Positions 7,478-16,061 of a DNA stretch of 31,286 nt are shown piece by piece (the stretch's first letter is position 1; every line of letters starts with the position of its first letter). The stretch is from an uncultured Bacteroidales bacterium. GTDB taxonomy: Bacteria > Bacteroidota > Bacteroidia > Bacteroidales > UBA932. The translations under genes and the position numbers were made by a program. The notes under the pieces are model-generated. The model did not search any database. It saw nothing but the letters and a program-made list of their open reading frames with translations, and had not been told where the DNA came from. Where the stretch lies: the NCBI GenBank assembly GCA_934667175.1, contig CAKULN010000032.1, positions 1 to 31,286 on the forward strand. The letters are read 5' to 3'.

Positions 7478-8115
7478 TACAGGGCGTCGAACTCGCCTCT
7501 CTGCCACTTCTCGACAAGATATTCAGTCATCTTGTCCTCTCCTTTGGGGTCATAGTGGCTTTTCAGGTCCTGACCGAAGACTTTGGCCACACCCTGCCAG
7601 AAACCGGCGGAGATTCCGCTTTTGTAACTCCTGATCACATTGTACGGTGATTTGCCGATCTCTCTGTCCACCAACTTGATCAGTAACTTTCCCTGCGAGA
7701 TTGTCATGCCCTTGAGCGGCTTTTCATAGGCGTCCAGCAACTCTTCCTGCAGGCGGTTGATGTACTTCTCTTTCTTGCGTCTGCGCAGACTGTTCTCGGA
7801 GATGTGCCTGTCGACCTGGCTTTCCATGTCCTTGGCCAGCAGGGCGTACGGGTAGACCTTGTTGAAGTTGTAGACCAGCCGGTAGTATTTCTTCAGGTCC
7901 CGCTTGCTTCCGCGGAAACCTCTCGGAAAGATCCAGGCGGGGTCTATGCTGTCGTAGTAGGAAGTGTCTCCGTGCTCGATGCGGTAGCCCATGTAGCCGG
8001 ATTTGCTTCCGCCGCGCGCCTGGGGCGGCACATCCGGAGTCTGCCCGGCGCAGATGGTGATCATCGTCAGGAACCCTGCGATAAGGCAGGTGGCGTATGT
8101 CGTGAGACGTGTCAT
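7408..8115 (-). CDS. DUF4294 family exported protein
   Basis: This is a 235-residue protein of unknown function with an N-terminal signal peptide (MTRLTTYATCLIAGFLTMITICAG). The core has the family's basic aromatic stretch around DPAWIFPRGFRG and then KKYYRLVYNFNKVYPYA, followed by a charged helical region (RRRKKEKYINRLQEELLDAYEK). I chose the ATG at 8115, not the in-frame start at 8211, because a TAnnTTTG promoter box sits at 8128-8135 and because the signal peptide begins there. The 3' end lies within the convergent LpxH-like gene. Genes of this family are conserved across Bacteroidota; no activity can be deduced. Confidence 0.85.
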   Translation of the reverse strand: MTRLTTYATCLIAGFLTMITICAGQTPDVPPQARGGSKSGYMGYRIEHGDTSYYDSIDPAWIFPRGFRGSKRDLKKYYRLVYNFNKVYPYALLAKDMESQVDRHISENSLRRRKKEKYINRLQEELLDAYEKPLKGMTISQGKLLIKLVDREIGKSPYNVIRSYKSGISAGFWQGVAKVFGQDLKSHYDPKGEDKMTEYLVEKWQRGEFDALYYSIFWEMPKHPDIVSKEIKFDE

Positions 8116-8127
8116 TGTCTTTGGATG

Positions 8128-8135
8128 CAAAGGTA
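8128..8135 (-). promoter_or_regulatory. Putative -7 element for the DUF4294 gene
   Basis: On the minus strand it reads TACCTTTG, matching TAnnTTTG. It lies 12 bases before the ATG at 8115, giving a very short leader, and it excludes the longer reading that begins at 8211. The rest of 8136-8300 is AT-rich with no gene. Confidence 0.6.
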
Positions 8136-8304
8136 CGATTTTTCTGAAAAAACTGTGCCACTGACTTATTCGCGGATAAACCGGATTCGGGCGTGTCAAA
8201 ATTGATTGCAAAATATTTTTGTGCCGTAATCTAACGGATTGAGAATGATGAATTTCTTTTAATGGTTTCCCGGTCGAAAATGTTGAAATATTTTTTAAAT
8301 AATG

Positions 8305-8334
8305 TTTGAAATCCGTGAATTTTTGCTAACTTTG
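8305..8334 (+). promoter_or_regulatory. Promoter of the rplP-rplQ ribosomal operon
   Basis: TTTG at 8305-8308 and TAACTTTG at 8327-8334 are separated by 18 bp, a good Bacteroidota promoter. The leader would be about 80 bases long to the rplP ATG. Its presence directly upstream of rplP shows that the operon is built to start here and is not a continuation from rpsC. Confidence 0.7.
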
Positions 8335-8421
8335 CAGTCCCAAATTCTAGGGTGTAGTAGCGCAATGCGTTGATATTCAATAGATTTTGGAGAATTTGGA
8401 AATTATTAAAGTAGTACAGCA

Positions 8422-8841
8422 ATGTTACAACCAAAGAAAACTAAGTTCAGAAGAGAACAAAAGAACGTGATGAAGGGTATGGCCCAAAGGGGCAACCAGC
8501 TCGCGTTCGGTTCCTTCGGTCTCAAGACCCTCGAGAACTGCTGGATCACAGCGCAGCAGATTGAATCCGCGCGTCAGGCTATTTCACGTTGTATGAACCG
8601 TGAGGGACAGATCTGGATCAGGATTTTCCCGGTCAAGCCTTTCACCAAGAAGCCTCTCGACACCCGTATGGGTAAGGGTAAGGGTGATCCTCAGGGATTC
8701 GTCGCTCCTGTAACCCCGGGACGTATCATCTTCGAGGCTGACGGCGTTTCGCTCGCGATCGCCAAAGAGGCTATGCGCCTTGCCGCCCACAAGCTTCCTA
8801 TCGCCACCAAGTTCGTGGTACGCAGGGATTATGTTGAATAA
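8422..8841 (+). CDS. rplP: 50S ribosomal protein L16
   Basis: L16 sits near the peptidyl transferase centre and the A-site tRNA elbow of the large subunit. The 139-residue sequence starts [14 protein letters not shown] and contains the conserved [17 protein letters not shown] and [12 protein letters not shown] segments. In most bacteria this gene follows rpsC within the S10 operon; here it is the first gene, after a promoter and a divergent DUF4294 gene. Confidence 0.98.
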   Translation: MLQPKKTKFRREQKNVMKGMAQRGNQLAFGSFGLKTLENCWITAQQIESARQAISRCMNREGQIWIRIFPVKPFTKKPLDTRMGKGKGDPQGFVAPVTPGRIIFEADGVSLAIAKEAMRLAAHKLPIATKFVVRRDYVE

Positions 8842-8858
8842 TAAATGGAGAAGGAATA

Positions 8859-9056
8859 ATGAAAACATCTGAAGTTCGCGAGATGTCCATTGCAGATCTG
8901 CAGGACCGCATCCAGGTTGAAAAGAACAGGCTTGACACGATGAAGCTCAACCATGCCATCTCTCCATTGGAGAACACATCGGAATTCAAGAAAGTCAGAA
9001 AGGATATCGCTCGTATGCTCACTATCCTCGCTGAGAAAGAAAAAGAACAGAAATAA
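8859..9056 (+). CDS. rpmC: 50S ribosomal protein L29
   Basis: L29 is a small two-helix protein near the exit tunnel, by the docking area for trigger factor and SRP. The 65 residues begin [16 protein letters not shown] and form two predicted helices with a charged C-terminus. It lies 17 bases after rplP and 11 before rpsQ, in the conserved order. An AGAAGGA stretch before the ATG may act as a modest ribosome binding site. Confidence 0.97.
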   Translation: MKTSEVREMSIADLQDRIQVEKNRLDTMKLNHAISPLENTSEFKKVRKDIARMLTILAEKEKEQK

Positions 9057-9067
9057 TCATCAGTCTT

Positions 9068-9322
9068 ATGGAAAGAAATCTTCGTAAGGAAAGAATCGGC
9101 GTAGTGGTCAGCAATAAGATGGACAAGACCATCATCGTTGCGGTCGAGACCAAGAAGGAGCATCCTCTCTACGGTAAGTTCATCAAGCAGACCACCAAGT
9201 TCGTCGCTCAGGATGACAAGAACGAGTGCAGCGAGGGAGATACCGTGCGCATTATGGAAACCCGTCCTCTCAGCAAGACTAAGAGGTGGAGATTAGTTGA
9301 AATCGTAGAAAAAGTTAAGTAG
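9068..9322 (+). CDS. rpsQ: 30S ribosomal protein S17
   Basis: S17 is an OB-fold protein that binds the 5' domain of 16S rRNA early in assembly. The 84-residue sequence shows the family signature [17 protein letters not shown] near the N-terminus and [19 protein letters not shown] at the end. It is two bases from rplN. Confidence 0.98.
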   Translation: MERNLRKERIGVVVSNKMDKTIIVAVETKKEHPLYGKFIKQTTKFVAQDDKNECSEGDTVRIMETRPLSKTKRWRLVEIVEKVK

Positions 9323-9324
9323 TT

Positions 9325-9690
9325 ATGATACAGCAGGAAACACGTTTACAGGTTGCCGACAACAGCGGTGCGAAGGAAGTCCTCTGCATCCGTGTGCTTG
9401 GCGGTACGCATCATAGGTATGCGACAGTGGGCGACCAGATCGTTGTAGCGATCAAGAGCGCTCTTCCTAGCGGTGACGCTAAGAAAGGTTCAGTCTCCAA
9501 GGCTGTCGTAGTCCGTACAAAGAAAGAGATCCGCAGACCGGACGGGTCCTACATCCGTTTCGATGACAACGCATGTGTTCTTCTGAACAATGCGGGTGAG
9601 CTTCGCGGAACACGTATCTTCGGCCCTGTGGCCAGGGAGCTGCGTGAGAACTACATGAAGATTGTTTCACTGGCGCCGGAGGTCCTTTAA
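9325..9690 (+). CDS. rplN: 50S ribosomal protein L14
   Basis: L14 lies at the subunit interface, contacts 16S rRNA in bridges and is the binding site of the silencing factor RsfS. The 121 residues show the start [18 protein letters not shown] and the C-terminal [19 protein letters not shown] typical of the family. The spacing is tight on both sides within the operon. Confidence 0.98.
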   Translation: MIQQETRLQVADNSGAKEVLCIRVLGGTHHRYATVGDQIVVAIKSALPSGDAKKGSVSKAVVVRTKKEIRRPDGSYIRFDDNACVLLNNAGELRGTRIFGPVARELRENYMKIVSLAPEVL

Positions 9691-9702
9691 TCATTGAGAA
9701 TT

Positions 9703-10020
9703 ATGAAAAAGTTACACATTAAGAAGGGTGACACCGTGTATGTGAATGCCGGTAACGACAAGGGCAAGACCGGAAAGGTCCTGACCGTCATCCCAGCCAA
9801 GGATCGCGTCATCGTTGAAGGTGTCAACGTTGTCAGCAAGCACACAAAGCCAAACGCCAAGCAACCTCAGGGCGGCATCGTAAAGCAGGAGGCGGGCATC
9901 CACGTTTCAAACGTCCAGCTCATTGACCCTGCCCAGAACAAGCCGACAAGAGTGGGCTACAAATTCGTGGACGGAAAGAAAATCCGTTACGCTAAGAAAT
10001 CAGGAGAGGAGATCAAGTAA
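9703..10020 (+). CDS. rplX: 50S ribosomal protein L24
   Basis: L24 is one of the two initiators of large-subunit assembly. The KOW motif is visible at the N-terminus ([20 protein letters not shown]), and the protein ends GEEIK. I start at the ATG at 9703, giving 105 residues ([10 protein letters not shown]), in preference to an in-frame TTG at 9694 that would add three residues. The start is 12 bases after the rplN stop. Confidence 0.96.
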   Translation: MKKLHIKKGDTVYVNAGNDKGKTGKVLTVIPAKDRVIVEGVNVVSKHTKPNAKQPQGGIVKQEAGIHVSNVQLIDPAQNKPTRVGYKFVDGKKIRYAKKSGEEIK

Positions 10021-10022
10021 CT

Positions 10023-10625
10023 ATGGCAAAGAAAGCTACAAACAAACCGGCTGAAGCGCAGGCGCTTCCTGCAGGATATGTTCCTTCCCTCAAGAAGGTT
10101 TACAAGGAGGAGATCGTTGAGAAGCTGATGAAGCAGTTCTCTTACACGACTGTTATGCAGGTTCCTAGGCTCGTCAAGATCACCATCAATGAGGGTATCG
10201 GCGAGGCTACCAATGATAAGAAACTCGTAGAGGAGGCCGCTGAGGAGCTCGGAAAGATCGTTGGTCAGAAGGCTATTCTCACAACCTCAAGAAAGGACGT
10301 TTCCAACTTCCGTCTCCGTAAGGGCATGCCTATCGGTGTTAAGGTTACCCTCCGCGACGTGAAGATGTACGAGTTCCTCGAGAGACTCATCCGTATCTCC
10401 CTCCCTCGAATCAGGGACTTCAACGGCATAGCCGAGAAGATGGACGGCAGAGGAAACTACACCCTTGGTCTCAAGGAGCAGATCATCTTCCCTGAGGTGG
10501 ACATCGACAAGAACCCGAGAATCCACGGAATGGAAATCACTTTCGTCACAACAGCGAAGACCGACGAAGAGGCTCACGCACTCCTCGCCGCGTTCGGTCT
10601 GCCTTTCAAGAAACATAATAACTAA
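10023..10625 (+). CDS. rplE: 50S ribosomal protein L5
   Basis: L5 binds 5S rRNA in the central protuberance and contacts the P-site tRNA. The 200-residue product has the typical core ([34 protein letters not shown], and [16 protein letters not shown] near the end). It carries roughly 15-20 extra N-terminal residues rich in Ala, Lys and Pro ([20 protein letters not shown]) relative to the usual 179-185 residues, so this end is probably flexible. Confidence 0.97.
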   Translation: MAKKATNKPAEAQALPAGYVPSLKKVYKEEIVEKLMKQFSYTTVMQVPRLVKITINEGIGEATNDKKLVEEAAEELGKIVGQKAILTTSRKDVSNFRLRKGMPIGVKVTLRDVKMYEFLERLIRISLPRIRDFNGIAEKMDGRGNYTLGLKEQIIFPEVDIDKNPRIHGMEITFVTTAKTDEEAHALLAAFGLPFKKHNN

Positions 10626-10630
10626 GGAAT

Positions 10631-10900
10631 ATGGCAAAAGAATCAATGAAGGCCCGCGAGGTTAAGCGCGCGAAACTGGTTGCCAAATATGCCGCCAAAA
10701 GGCAGGCTCTTAAGGAAGCCGGCGATTGGGCAGCCCTTGACAAGCTCCCTAAGAACGCTTCACCTGTACGTCTGCACAACCGCTGCTCTCTCACCGGCCG
10801 TCCAAAGGGCTACATGAGAGCGTTCGGTCTCAGCAGAATCCAGTTCCGTGAGATGGCCAGCAACGGTCTCATCCCGGGCGTCAAGAAAGCAAGCTGGTAA
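10631..10900 (+). CDS. rpsN: 30S ribosomal protein S14 (zinc-free long form)
   Basis: S14 acts late in small-subunit head assembly. The 89-residue form, with [20 protein letters not shown] and a C-terminal KKASW, is the longer type that lacks the CxxC zinc ribbon; only one Cys is present. It is the last gene before an 81-base gap that carries a hairpin. Confidence 0.97.
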   Translation: MAKESMKAREVKRAKLVAKYAAKRQALKEAGDWAALDKLPKNASPVRLHNRCSLTGRPKGYMRAFGLSRIQFREMASNGLIPGVKKASW

Positions 10901-10934
10901 CAGCGATACAATATTTATTTATTAACAATCGGAT

Positions 10935-10961
10935 ATCGGGCGTCCCATGAGGGGCGTCGAT
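10935..10961 (+). promoter_or_regulatory. Hairpin in the rpsN-rpsH gap, candidate regulatory site
   Basis: The largest gap inside the operon up to this point (81 bases, 10901-10981) contains a stem of about 11 pairs. CGTCCC at 10941-10946 pairs with GGGGCG at 10951-10956 around ATGA, and the stem extends outward with a bulged G at 10938. An A-rich stretch and the rpsH ATG follow. It could be a ribosomal-protein binding site or an RNA processing site. No T tract follows, so it is not an intrinsic terminator. Confidence 0.45.
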
Positions 10962-10981
10962 CTAAAAATTCAAAAAAAACA

Positions 10982-11377
10982 ATGACTGATCCAATTGCAG
11001 ATTATCTTACAAGGATCCGCAACGCCTATCTGGCAGGAAAGAAGATCGTTGAGATTCCTTCCTCCAAGATGAAGGCCGCGATCACTGAGATCCTTTGTGA
11101 GAAGGGCTACATCCTCAGCTACAAGATTGTTGAGGGCACCCCTTACAACACCATCAAGATCGCTCTGAAGTACCATCCTCAGACCAAGATGGCCGCCATC
11201 AAGAACATCAAGCGTGTCTCTACTCCTGGTATGAGAGTCTATTCTGACGTGGAGAACATGCCAAGGGTTCTGAACGGACTCGGCATCGCCATCCTCTCGA
11301 CATCAAAGGGTGTCATCACCGACAAGGAGGCCAAGAACCTTAACGTTGGTGGTGAGGTTATTTGCTATGTTTATTAA
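10982..11377 (+). CDS. rpsH: 30S ribosomal protein S8
   Basis: S8 organises the central domain of 16S rRNA and in some bacteria represses its own operon. The 131-residue sequence begins MTDPIADYLTRIRNAYLAGK and ends with the family motif AKNLNVGGEVICYVY. The hairpin just upstream is a possible site for such control, which is inference only. Confidence 0.98.
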   Translation: MTDPIADYLTRIRNAYLAGKKIVEIPSSKMKAAITEILCEKGYILSYKIVEGTPYNTIKIALKYHPQTKMAAIKNIKRVSTPGMRVYSDVENMPRVLNGLGIAILSTSKGVITDKEAKNLNVGGEVICYVY

Positions 11378-11395
11378 CGATTAAAGAAAAGAATA

Positions 11396-11956
11396 ATGTC
11401 AAGAATCGGTAAATTGCCTGTAAGCCTTCCGGACAAGGTGAGCGTTGAAGTTCTCCCTGGCAACGTTGTGAAGGTTAAAGGACCTCTTGGTGAGTTGAGC
11501 CAGAAAGTTGATCCGGACATCACCGTCACCATCGAGGATAATGAAATCAAGTTCACCCGCCCTACTGACCAGCCAAGACATCGTTCGATGCACGGTCTTT
11601 ACCGCGCGCTTGTGCACAACATGGTTGTAGGTGTCTCCACCGGCTACCAGACCAAGCAGGAATTCGTCGGTGTAGGTTACCGTGTCGCGGCTCAGGGTCA
11701 GCTCCTGACTTTCTCTCTCGGTTATTCACACGACGTTCAGCTGATGCTCGCTCCTGAGATCAAGGCTGAAGTTCCGGATGTGAAGAAAGGTGAGAATCCT
11801 GTCCTTATCCTCAAGAGCATCGACAAGCAGCTCATCGGGCAGGTGGCGGCCAAGATTCGTTCACTCCGCAAGCCTGAACCTTACAAGGGCAAGGGTATCA
11901 AGTTCGCCGGCGAGCAGCTTCGTCGCAAGGCCGGTAAGACTGCTGGAGCTAAATAA
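11396..11956 (+). CDS. rplF: 50S ribosomal protein L6
   Basis: L6 lies near the sarcin-ricin loop and the factor-binding site. The 186-residue protein has the two repeated domains; it starts MSRIGKLPVSLPDKVSV and holds the conserved C-terminal motif PEPYKGKGIKFAGE with the RRKAGKTAGAK tail. Confidence 0.98.
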   Translation: MSRIGKLPVSLPDKVSVEVLPGNVVKVKGPLGELSQKVDPDITVTIEDNEIKFTRPTDQPRHRSMHGLYRALVHNMVVGVSTGYQTKQEFVGVGYRVAAQGQLLTFSLGYSHDVQLMLAPEIKAEVPDVKKGENPVLILKSIDKQLIGQVAAKIRSLRKPEPYKGKGIKFAGEQLRRKAGKTAGAK

Positions 11957-11971
11957 TAGGAGGACATAGAT

Positions 11972-12334
11972 ATGGCATTGAATAGAATTGAAAGAAGAAG
12001 AAGAGTCCATTACCGCATCCGTAAGCATGTCAATGGAACTGCCGAGAGACCAAGAATGGTTGTCTTCAGAAGCAACAAGCAGATCTACGTCCAGGTTGTG
12101 GACGATCAGCAGGGTGTTACACTCGTTGCTGCTGCTTCCAACGATAAGGTCCTTGCCGCTGAGTGCAAAGGCAAGACTGGAATCGAGGCTGCGGCCATCG
12201 TAGGAAAGGCGATCGCTGAGCGTGCCAAGGAGAAAGGTATAACCACCATCTCTTTTGACCGTGGAGGTTACCTCTATCACGGTAGAGTTAAAAGTTTGGC
12301 CGACGCTGCCCGTGAAGGTGGCCTTATTTTCTAA
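11972..12334 (+). CDS. rplR: 50S ribosomal protein L18
   Basis: L18 binds 5S rRNA together with L5. The 120 residues include the basic N-terminus ([17 protein letters not shown]), [20 protein letters not shown] and the C-terminal [25 protein letters not shown] strong AGGAGG at 11958-11963 lies 8 bases before the ATG, unlike most genes in this operon. Confidence 0.98.
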   Translation: MALNRIERRRRVHYRIRKHVNGTAERPRMVVFRSNKQIYVQVVDDQQGVTLVAAASNDKVLAAECKGKTGIEAAAIVGKAIAERAKEKGITTISFDRGGYLYHGRVKSLADAAREGGLIF

Positions 12335-12344
12335 TTGAAAGACT

Positions 12345-12863
12345 ATGGCAAATACAAATGTTAAAAGAGTAAAGACATCTGATCTTGAATTGAAAGACAG
12401 ATTGGTCGCCATCCAGAGAGTGACTAAGGTCACTAAGGGTGGTCGTCACTTCCGTTTCGCCGCGATTGTGGTTGTGGGTGACGAGAACGGCGTTGTTGGT
12501 TATGGTCTTGGAAAAGCCAATGAGGTAACTGCCGCCATCGCTAAGGGTGTTGAGGACGCTAAGAAGAATCTTGTGAAGATTCCTATCATCAACACAACCA
12601 TTCCGCATGAGCAGGAATCCAAGTTCGGAGGCTCTGTTGTGTTCATGAAGCCGGCAGCCCCTGGTACCGGTGTAAAGGCTGGTGGTGCCATGCGTGCCGT
12701 GTTTGAGTCAGCCGGTGTCCAGAACGTGCTCGCAAAGTCAAAGGGTTCTTCAAACCCTCACAACCTTGTGAAAGCCACTGTCGCCGCGCTTACCCAGATG
12801 AGGGATGCCTACACTGTGGCCGGTCTCCGTGGAATTCCGATGAGCAAAGTATTTAACGGTTAG
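12345..12863 (+). CDS. rpsE: 30S ribosomal protein S5
   Basis: S5 helps keep decoding accurate and contributes to mRNA unwinding at the entry channel. The 172-residue protein contains the S5 signature [18 protein letters not shown] with the following [10 protein letters not shown], and the C-terminal domain ([19 protein letters not shown]). It starts 10 bases after rplR. Confidence 0.98.
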   Translation: MANTNVKRVKTSDLELKDRLVAIQRVTKVTKGGRHFRFAAIVVVGDENGVVGYGLGKANEVTAAIAKGVEDAKKNLVKIPIINTTIPHEQESKFGGSVVFMKPAAPGTGVKAGGAMRAVFESAGVQNVLAKSKGSSNPHNLVKATVAALTQMRDAYTVAGLRGIPMSKVFNG

Positions 12864-12877
12864 GAGGAGACACAGTT

Positions 12878-13057
12878 ATGGCAAAACTTAAGATAACACA
12901 GGTAAGAAGCAAGAACGGAGCCACAAAGAGGCAGATCGCTAATCTGACCACTCTTGGTATCCGCAGAATGCACCAGACCGTGGAGGTCGAAAAGACTCCG
13001 GTGACAGAAGGCCAGCTCGCCAAGATCCGTCACCTTGTTGAAGTTGAAGAAATCTAA
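12878..13057 (+). CDS. rpmD: 50S ribosomal protein L30
   Basis: This 59-residue protein begins MAKLKITQVRSKNGATKRQ and contains the L30 motif TLGIRRMHQTVEVEKTP before ending HLVEVEEI. The reading frame from the ATG at 12878 to the TAA at 13055 is clean. AGGAGG at 12862-12867 is the ribosome binding site. Its place between rpsE and rplO is the conserved one. Confidence 0.97.
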   Translation: MAKLKITQVRSKNGATKRQIANLTTLGIRRMHQTVEVEKTPVTEGQLAKIRHLVEVEEI

Positions 13058-13073
13058 TCAGGAGGACGAATAG

Positions 13074-13526
13074 ATGAAACTGGAAAATTTGAAACCTGCA
13101 AAAGGTGCGACTCATAACAGCAAACGTCTTGGCCGTGGTCAGGGTTCCGGTAAGGGTGGTACTTCCACCCGTGGTACCAAGGGTGCCCAGGCCCGTGCAG
13201 GCTATGAACACAAAATCGGTTTCGAGGGTGGTCAGATGCCTATTCAGAGACGTGTTCCTAAGTTCGGATTCAAGAACCCGACCAGAATTGAGTACAAGGC
13301 AGTCAACGTGGCTGCTATCCAGGCTCTTTCCGAGCGGCTCGGAAAGGCTGAGATCGGCATCGAGGACATCAAGGCAGCCGGACTCGCAGACACCAAGGAA
13401 CTCGTGAAGGTTCTTGGCAACGGTGAGATCACGGCCGCTGTGAATGTCACAGCTGACGCATTCTCGGCTTCCGCTGTCTCCAAGATCGAGGCTGCCGGCG
13501 GTAAGACAATCGTAATCGGCAAATAG
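13074..13526 (+). CDS. rplO: 50S ribosomal protein L15
   Basis: L15 is a late-assembly large-subunit protein with a long Gly- and basic-rich N-terminal extension. Here residues 1-50 read through LGRGQGSGKGGTSTRGTKGAQ to GFEGGQMPIQRRVPKFGF, which is the family signature. Length is 150 residues. AGGAGG at 13060-13065 precedes the ATG by 8 bases, and secY begins 2 bases after the stop. Confidence 0.98.
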   Translation: MKLENLKPAKGATHNSKRLGRGQGSGKGGTSTRGTKGAQARAGYEHKIGFEGGQMPIQRRVPKFGFKNPTRIEYKAVNVAAIQALSERLGKAEIGIEDIKAAGLADTKELVKVLGNGEITAAVNVTADAFSASAVSKIEAAGGKTIVIGK

Positions 13527-13528
13527 CG

Positions 13529-14869
13529 ATGAAGAAGTTTATTGAGACAATAAAGAACATCTTCAAGATCGAGGAGCTCCGTACGAGACTCGGCTACACG
13601 TTCCTTCTCGTCCTGGTCTACAGGTTGGGTTGCTTTATCGTGCTGCCTGGTATCGACACGACCTTGCTGGCTTCCCTTCAGGACAGCACCCAGCAAGGAC
13701 TCGTCGGTCTCTTGAATATGTTCTCAGGAGGTGCCTTCGGTAACGCTTCCATCTTTGCGTTGGGAGTGATGCCGTACATCTCCGCATCAATCGTGATTCA
13801 GCTTCTGGGCATGTTCGTCCCTTACTTCAGGAAACTCCAGATGGAGGGTGAAAGCGGCCGCAGGAAGATGAATCAGCTCACCAGATACCTCACCATCCTC
13901 ATCCTTTGCATCCAGGGTCCCGCTTACATCGCTTCTATCCACAGCCAGATCCCGGGCGCCGCTTTCCTTGCGGAGACCCAGCTTGGCTGGAGCAGATTCA
14001 TGTACAACCTTGTGGCCACCATCATCCTGATGTCAGGCTCGATGTTCGTCATGTGGCTTGGTGAAAGGATCACTGACAGGGGTATCGGTAACGGAATCTC
14101 CCTGATCATCATGATCGGTATCGTGGCCCGTCTGCCGTTCGCCCTCGTGAGTGAGGTTGGTACGAAACTCAGCACGACAGCAGGTGGCGGTCCTATCGCC
14201 CTGATCGTCGAGCTCATCATCTGGTTCCTTGTCATTGTCGCGACCATCGCGCTTGTACAGGGTGTCAGAAGGGTTCCTGTCCAGTACGCCAAGAGAGTTG
14301 TCGGCAACAGACAGTACGGTGGGGTACGTCAGTACATCCCTCTTAAGATCAACGCCGCCGGTGTGATGCCAATCATCTTCGCCCAGGCTTTGATGCTGTT
14401 CCCGCTTCTGTTCTCCCGTTTTGACGCGACCAGAGGCCTTGCCGCCACTCTCGGTAACTACACCGGATTCTGGTATAACCTGATTTTCGGATTCCTTGTC
14501 GTAATCTTCACGTATTTCTACACCGCCGTCACCGTGAATCCAACCATGATGGCCGAGGACATGAAGAAGAACGGAGGATTCATCCCTGGCGTGAAGCCTG
14601 GAAAGGCCACGGTGAACTACCTTGACTCAATCATGTCCAAGGTGACGCTCCCTGGATCCATATTCCTCGCCATCATCGCCATTCTCCCTGCTTTCGCCAG
14701 GATTATGGGCGTTCAGGACCAGTTCGCAGGCTTCTACGGTGGTACCTCACTGTTGATCCTTGTGGGTGTTGTCCTTGACACACTTCAGCAGATTGAGAGT
14801 TATCTTCTGATGCGTCACTATGACGGTCTGATGAAGACCGGACGTATCAGCGGACGTTCAGGAATGTAA
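13529..14869 (+). CDS. secY: Preprotein translocase subunit SecY
   Basis: SecY is the channel of the Sec translocon in the cytoplasmic membrane. The 446-residue product has a predicted ten-helix arrangement. Family features include LRTRLGYTFLLVLVYRLGCF near the start, the plug and second-helix region GLLNMFSGGAFGNASIFALGVMPYISASI, GERITDRGIGNGISL, and the cytoplasmic loop GVRRVPVQYAKRVVG. The C-terminal helix and tail (LLMRHYDGLMKTGRISGR) are intact. Confidence 0.98.
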   Translation: MKKFIETIKNIFKIEELRTRLGYTFLLVLVYRLGCFIVLPGIDTTLLASLQDSTQQGLVGLLNMFSGGAFGNASIFALGVMPYISASIVIQLLGMFVPYFRKLQMEGESGRRKMNQLTRYLTILILCIQGPAYIASIHSQIPGAAFLAETQLGWSRFMYNLVATIILMSGSMFVMWLGERITDRGIGNGISLIIMIGIVARLPFALVSEVGTKLSTTAGGGPIALIVELIIWFLVIVATIALVQGVRRVPVQYAKRVVGNRQYGGVRQYIPLKINAAGVMPIIFAQALMLFPLLFSRFDATRGLAATLGNYTGFWYNLIFGFLVVIFTYFYTAVTVNPTMMAEDMKKNGGFIPGVKPGKATVNYLDSIMSKVTLPGSIFLAIIAILPAFARIMGVQDQFAGFYGGTSLLILVGVVLDTLQQIESYLLMRHYDGLMKTGRISGRSGM

Positions 14870-14889
14870 TTTTGATAATCACAAGATTG

Positions 14890-15663
14890 ATGGTTAAGCC
14901 TAAGACAGAAGAGGAAATCGAATTGTTGCGCGAGAATGCCATTCTTGTCTCCAAGACATTGGCGGAAGTCGGCAAGGTGGTCGCCCCGGGTGTGACAACC
15001 GCGAGGTTGAATGAGGTGGCCGAGACTTTTATCCGTGACAACGGAGCGATTCCTAGTTTTCTTGGATTCGAGGGTTTTCCCGCCGCGATATGTACATCGG
15101 TCAATGATGTTGTCGTCCACGGTTTTCCGTCGGACTATGTCCTGAAGGAGGGCGACATCGTGACGGCTGACATAGGCACCTTGTATAAAGGGTATAACGG
15201 AGATTCGGCTTACACTTTCCCGGTCGGGGAGGTGGACGCCGAGACCCGTAAGCTTATGGACGTGACCAAGGCTTCGCTCTACAAGGGCATTGAGGCCGCG
15301 GTTGCCGGCAACAGGACCGGAGACATCGGACACGCGGTGCAATCGTACGCTGAGTCATTCGGCTTTTCGGTTGTCCGTGAACTTGAAGGACACGGACTCG
15401 GGAAGGAGATGCACGAGGCTCCAGGCGTGCCGAACTACGGGCGTCAGGGTCACGGGTGCAGACTTGTGGATGGAATGGTCATCTGCATCGAACCAATGAT
15501 CAATGCAGGGGGCAGAGGAGTGTATGTGGCCAGAAATGGCTGGGCTGTACACACGTCCGACCACAGGAACGCGGCTCACTATGAGCTTACGGTTGTTGTT
15601 CGTAAAGGCAAGGCGGAACAACTGTCAACGTTTGATTATATAGAAAGTACTGGTAAATTTTAA
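14890..15663 (+). CDS. map: Type I methionine aminopeptidase
   Basis: The enzyme removes the N-terminal methionine from nascent proteins. Counting from the ATG at 14890 (257 residues, MVKPKTEEEIELLRENA), the five metal ligands are Asp94, Asp105, His168, Glu201 and Glu232, and the substrate-binding His77 is present in VVVHGFPSD. An in-frame TTG at 14872, just after the secY stop, would add six residues (MIITRL). I prefer the ATG because the homologous core begins directly with the K-T-x-E-E-I motif. The location between secY and infA is standard. Confidence 0.95.
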   Translation: MVKPKTEEEIELLRENAILVSKTLAEVGKVVAPGVTTARLNEVAETFIRDNGAIPSFLGFEGFPAAICTSVNDVVVHGFPSDYVLKEGDIVTADIGTLYKGYNGDSAYTFPVGEVDAETRKLMDVTKASLYKGIEAAVAGNRTGDIGHAVQSYAESFGFSVVRELEGHGLGKEMHEAPGVPNYGRQGHGCRLVDGMVICIEPMINAGGRGVYVARNGWAVHTSDHRNAAHYELTVVVRKGKAEQLSTFDYIESTGKF

Positions 15664-15675
15664 AGTGTTTTTTCA

Positions 15676-15894
15676 ATGTCCAAACAAGTAGCGATAGAAC
15701 AAGACGGAAAAGTGATCGAGACTCTTCCCAACGCGATGTTCAAGGTGGAGCTTGAGAACGGTCATGTCCTTCTCTGCAACATCTCCGGCAAGATGAGAAT
15801 GAATTTCATCCACATCCTCCTTGGAGACAAGGTGAGGGTTGAAATTTCACCTTACGATTTGACTAAGGGAAGAATATCTTTCAGGTACAAATAA
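15676..15894 (+). CDS. infA: Translation initiation factor IF-1
   Basis: IF-1 is an OB-fold protein that occupies the 30S A site during initiation. The 72-residue sequence [20 protein letters not shown] onward, with [20 protein letters not shown] and the end [10 protein letters not shown], matches the family in full. The gene sits 12 bases after map and 13 before rpmJ. Confidence 0.98.
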   Translation: MSKQVAIEQDGKVIETLPNAMFKVELENGHVLLCNISGKMRMNFIHILLGDKVRVEISPYDLTKGRISFRYK

Positions 15895-15907
15895 AAATAT
15901 TCACGAT

Positions 15908-16024
15908 ATGAAAGTCAAAACATCCATCAAGAAGCGCAGCGATGATTGCAAGATCGTCAGACGCAAAGGTCGTCTTTATGTCATCTGCAAGAAGAACCCT
16001 AAGTTCAAGATGCGCCAGGGATAA
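15908..16024 (+). CDS. rpmJ: 50S ribosomal protein L36 with altered zinc site
   Basis: This 38-residue protein begins [20 protein letters not shown] and ends [11 protein letters not shown], the pattern of L36. The classic zinc ligands are C-x2-C, C and H. Here the first Cys is Ser11, Cys14 and Cys27 remain, and the His position is Phe33, so a standard zinc site cannot form. Loss of these ligands is known in many bacteria, including Bacteroidota. The frame from the ATG at 15908 to the TAA at 16022 is clean and lies between infA and rpsM as usual. Confidence 0.96.
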   Translation: MKVKTSIKKRSDDCKIVRRKGRLYVICKKNPKFKMRQG

Positions 16025-16061
16025 CAGTAGTTTGTAAAACAAATAAAGTTTAAGATAAATT

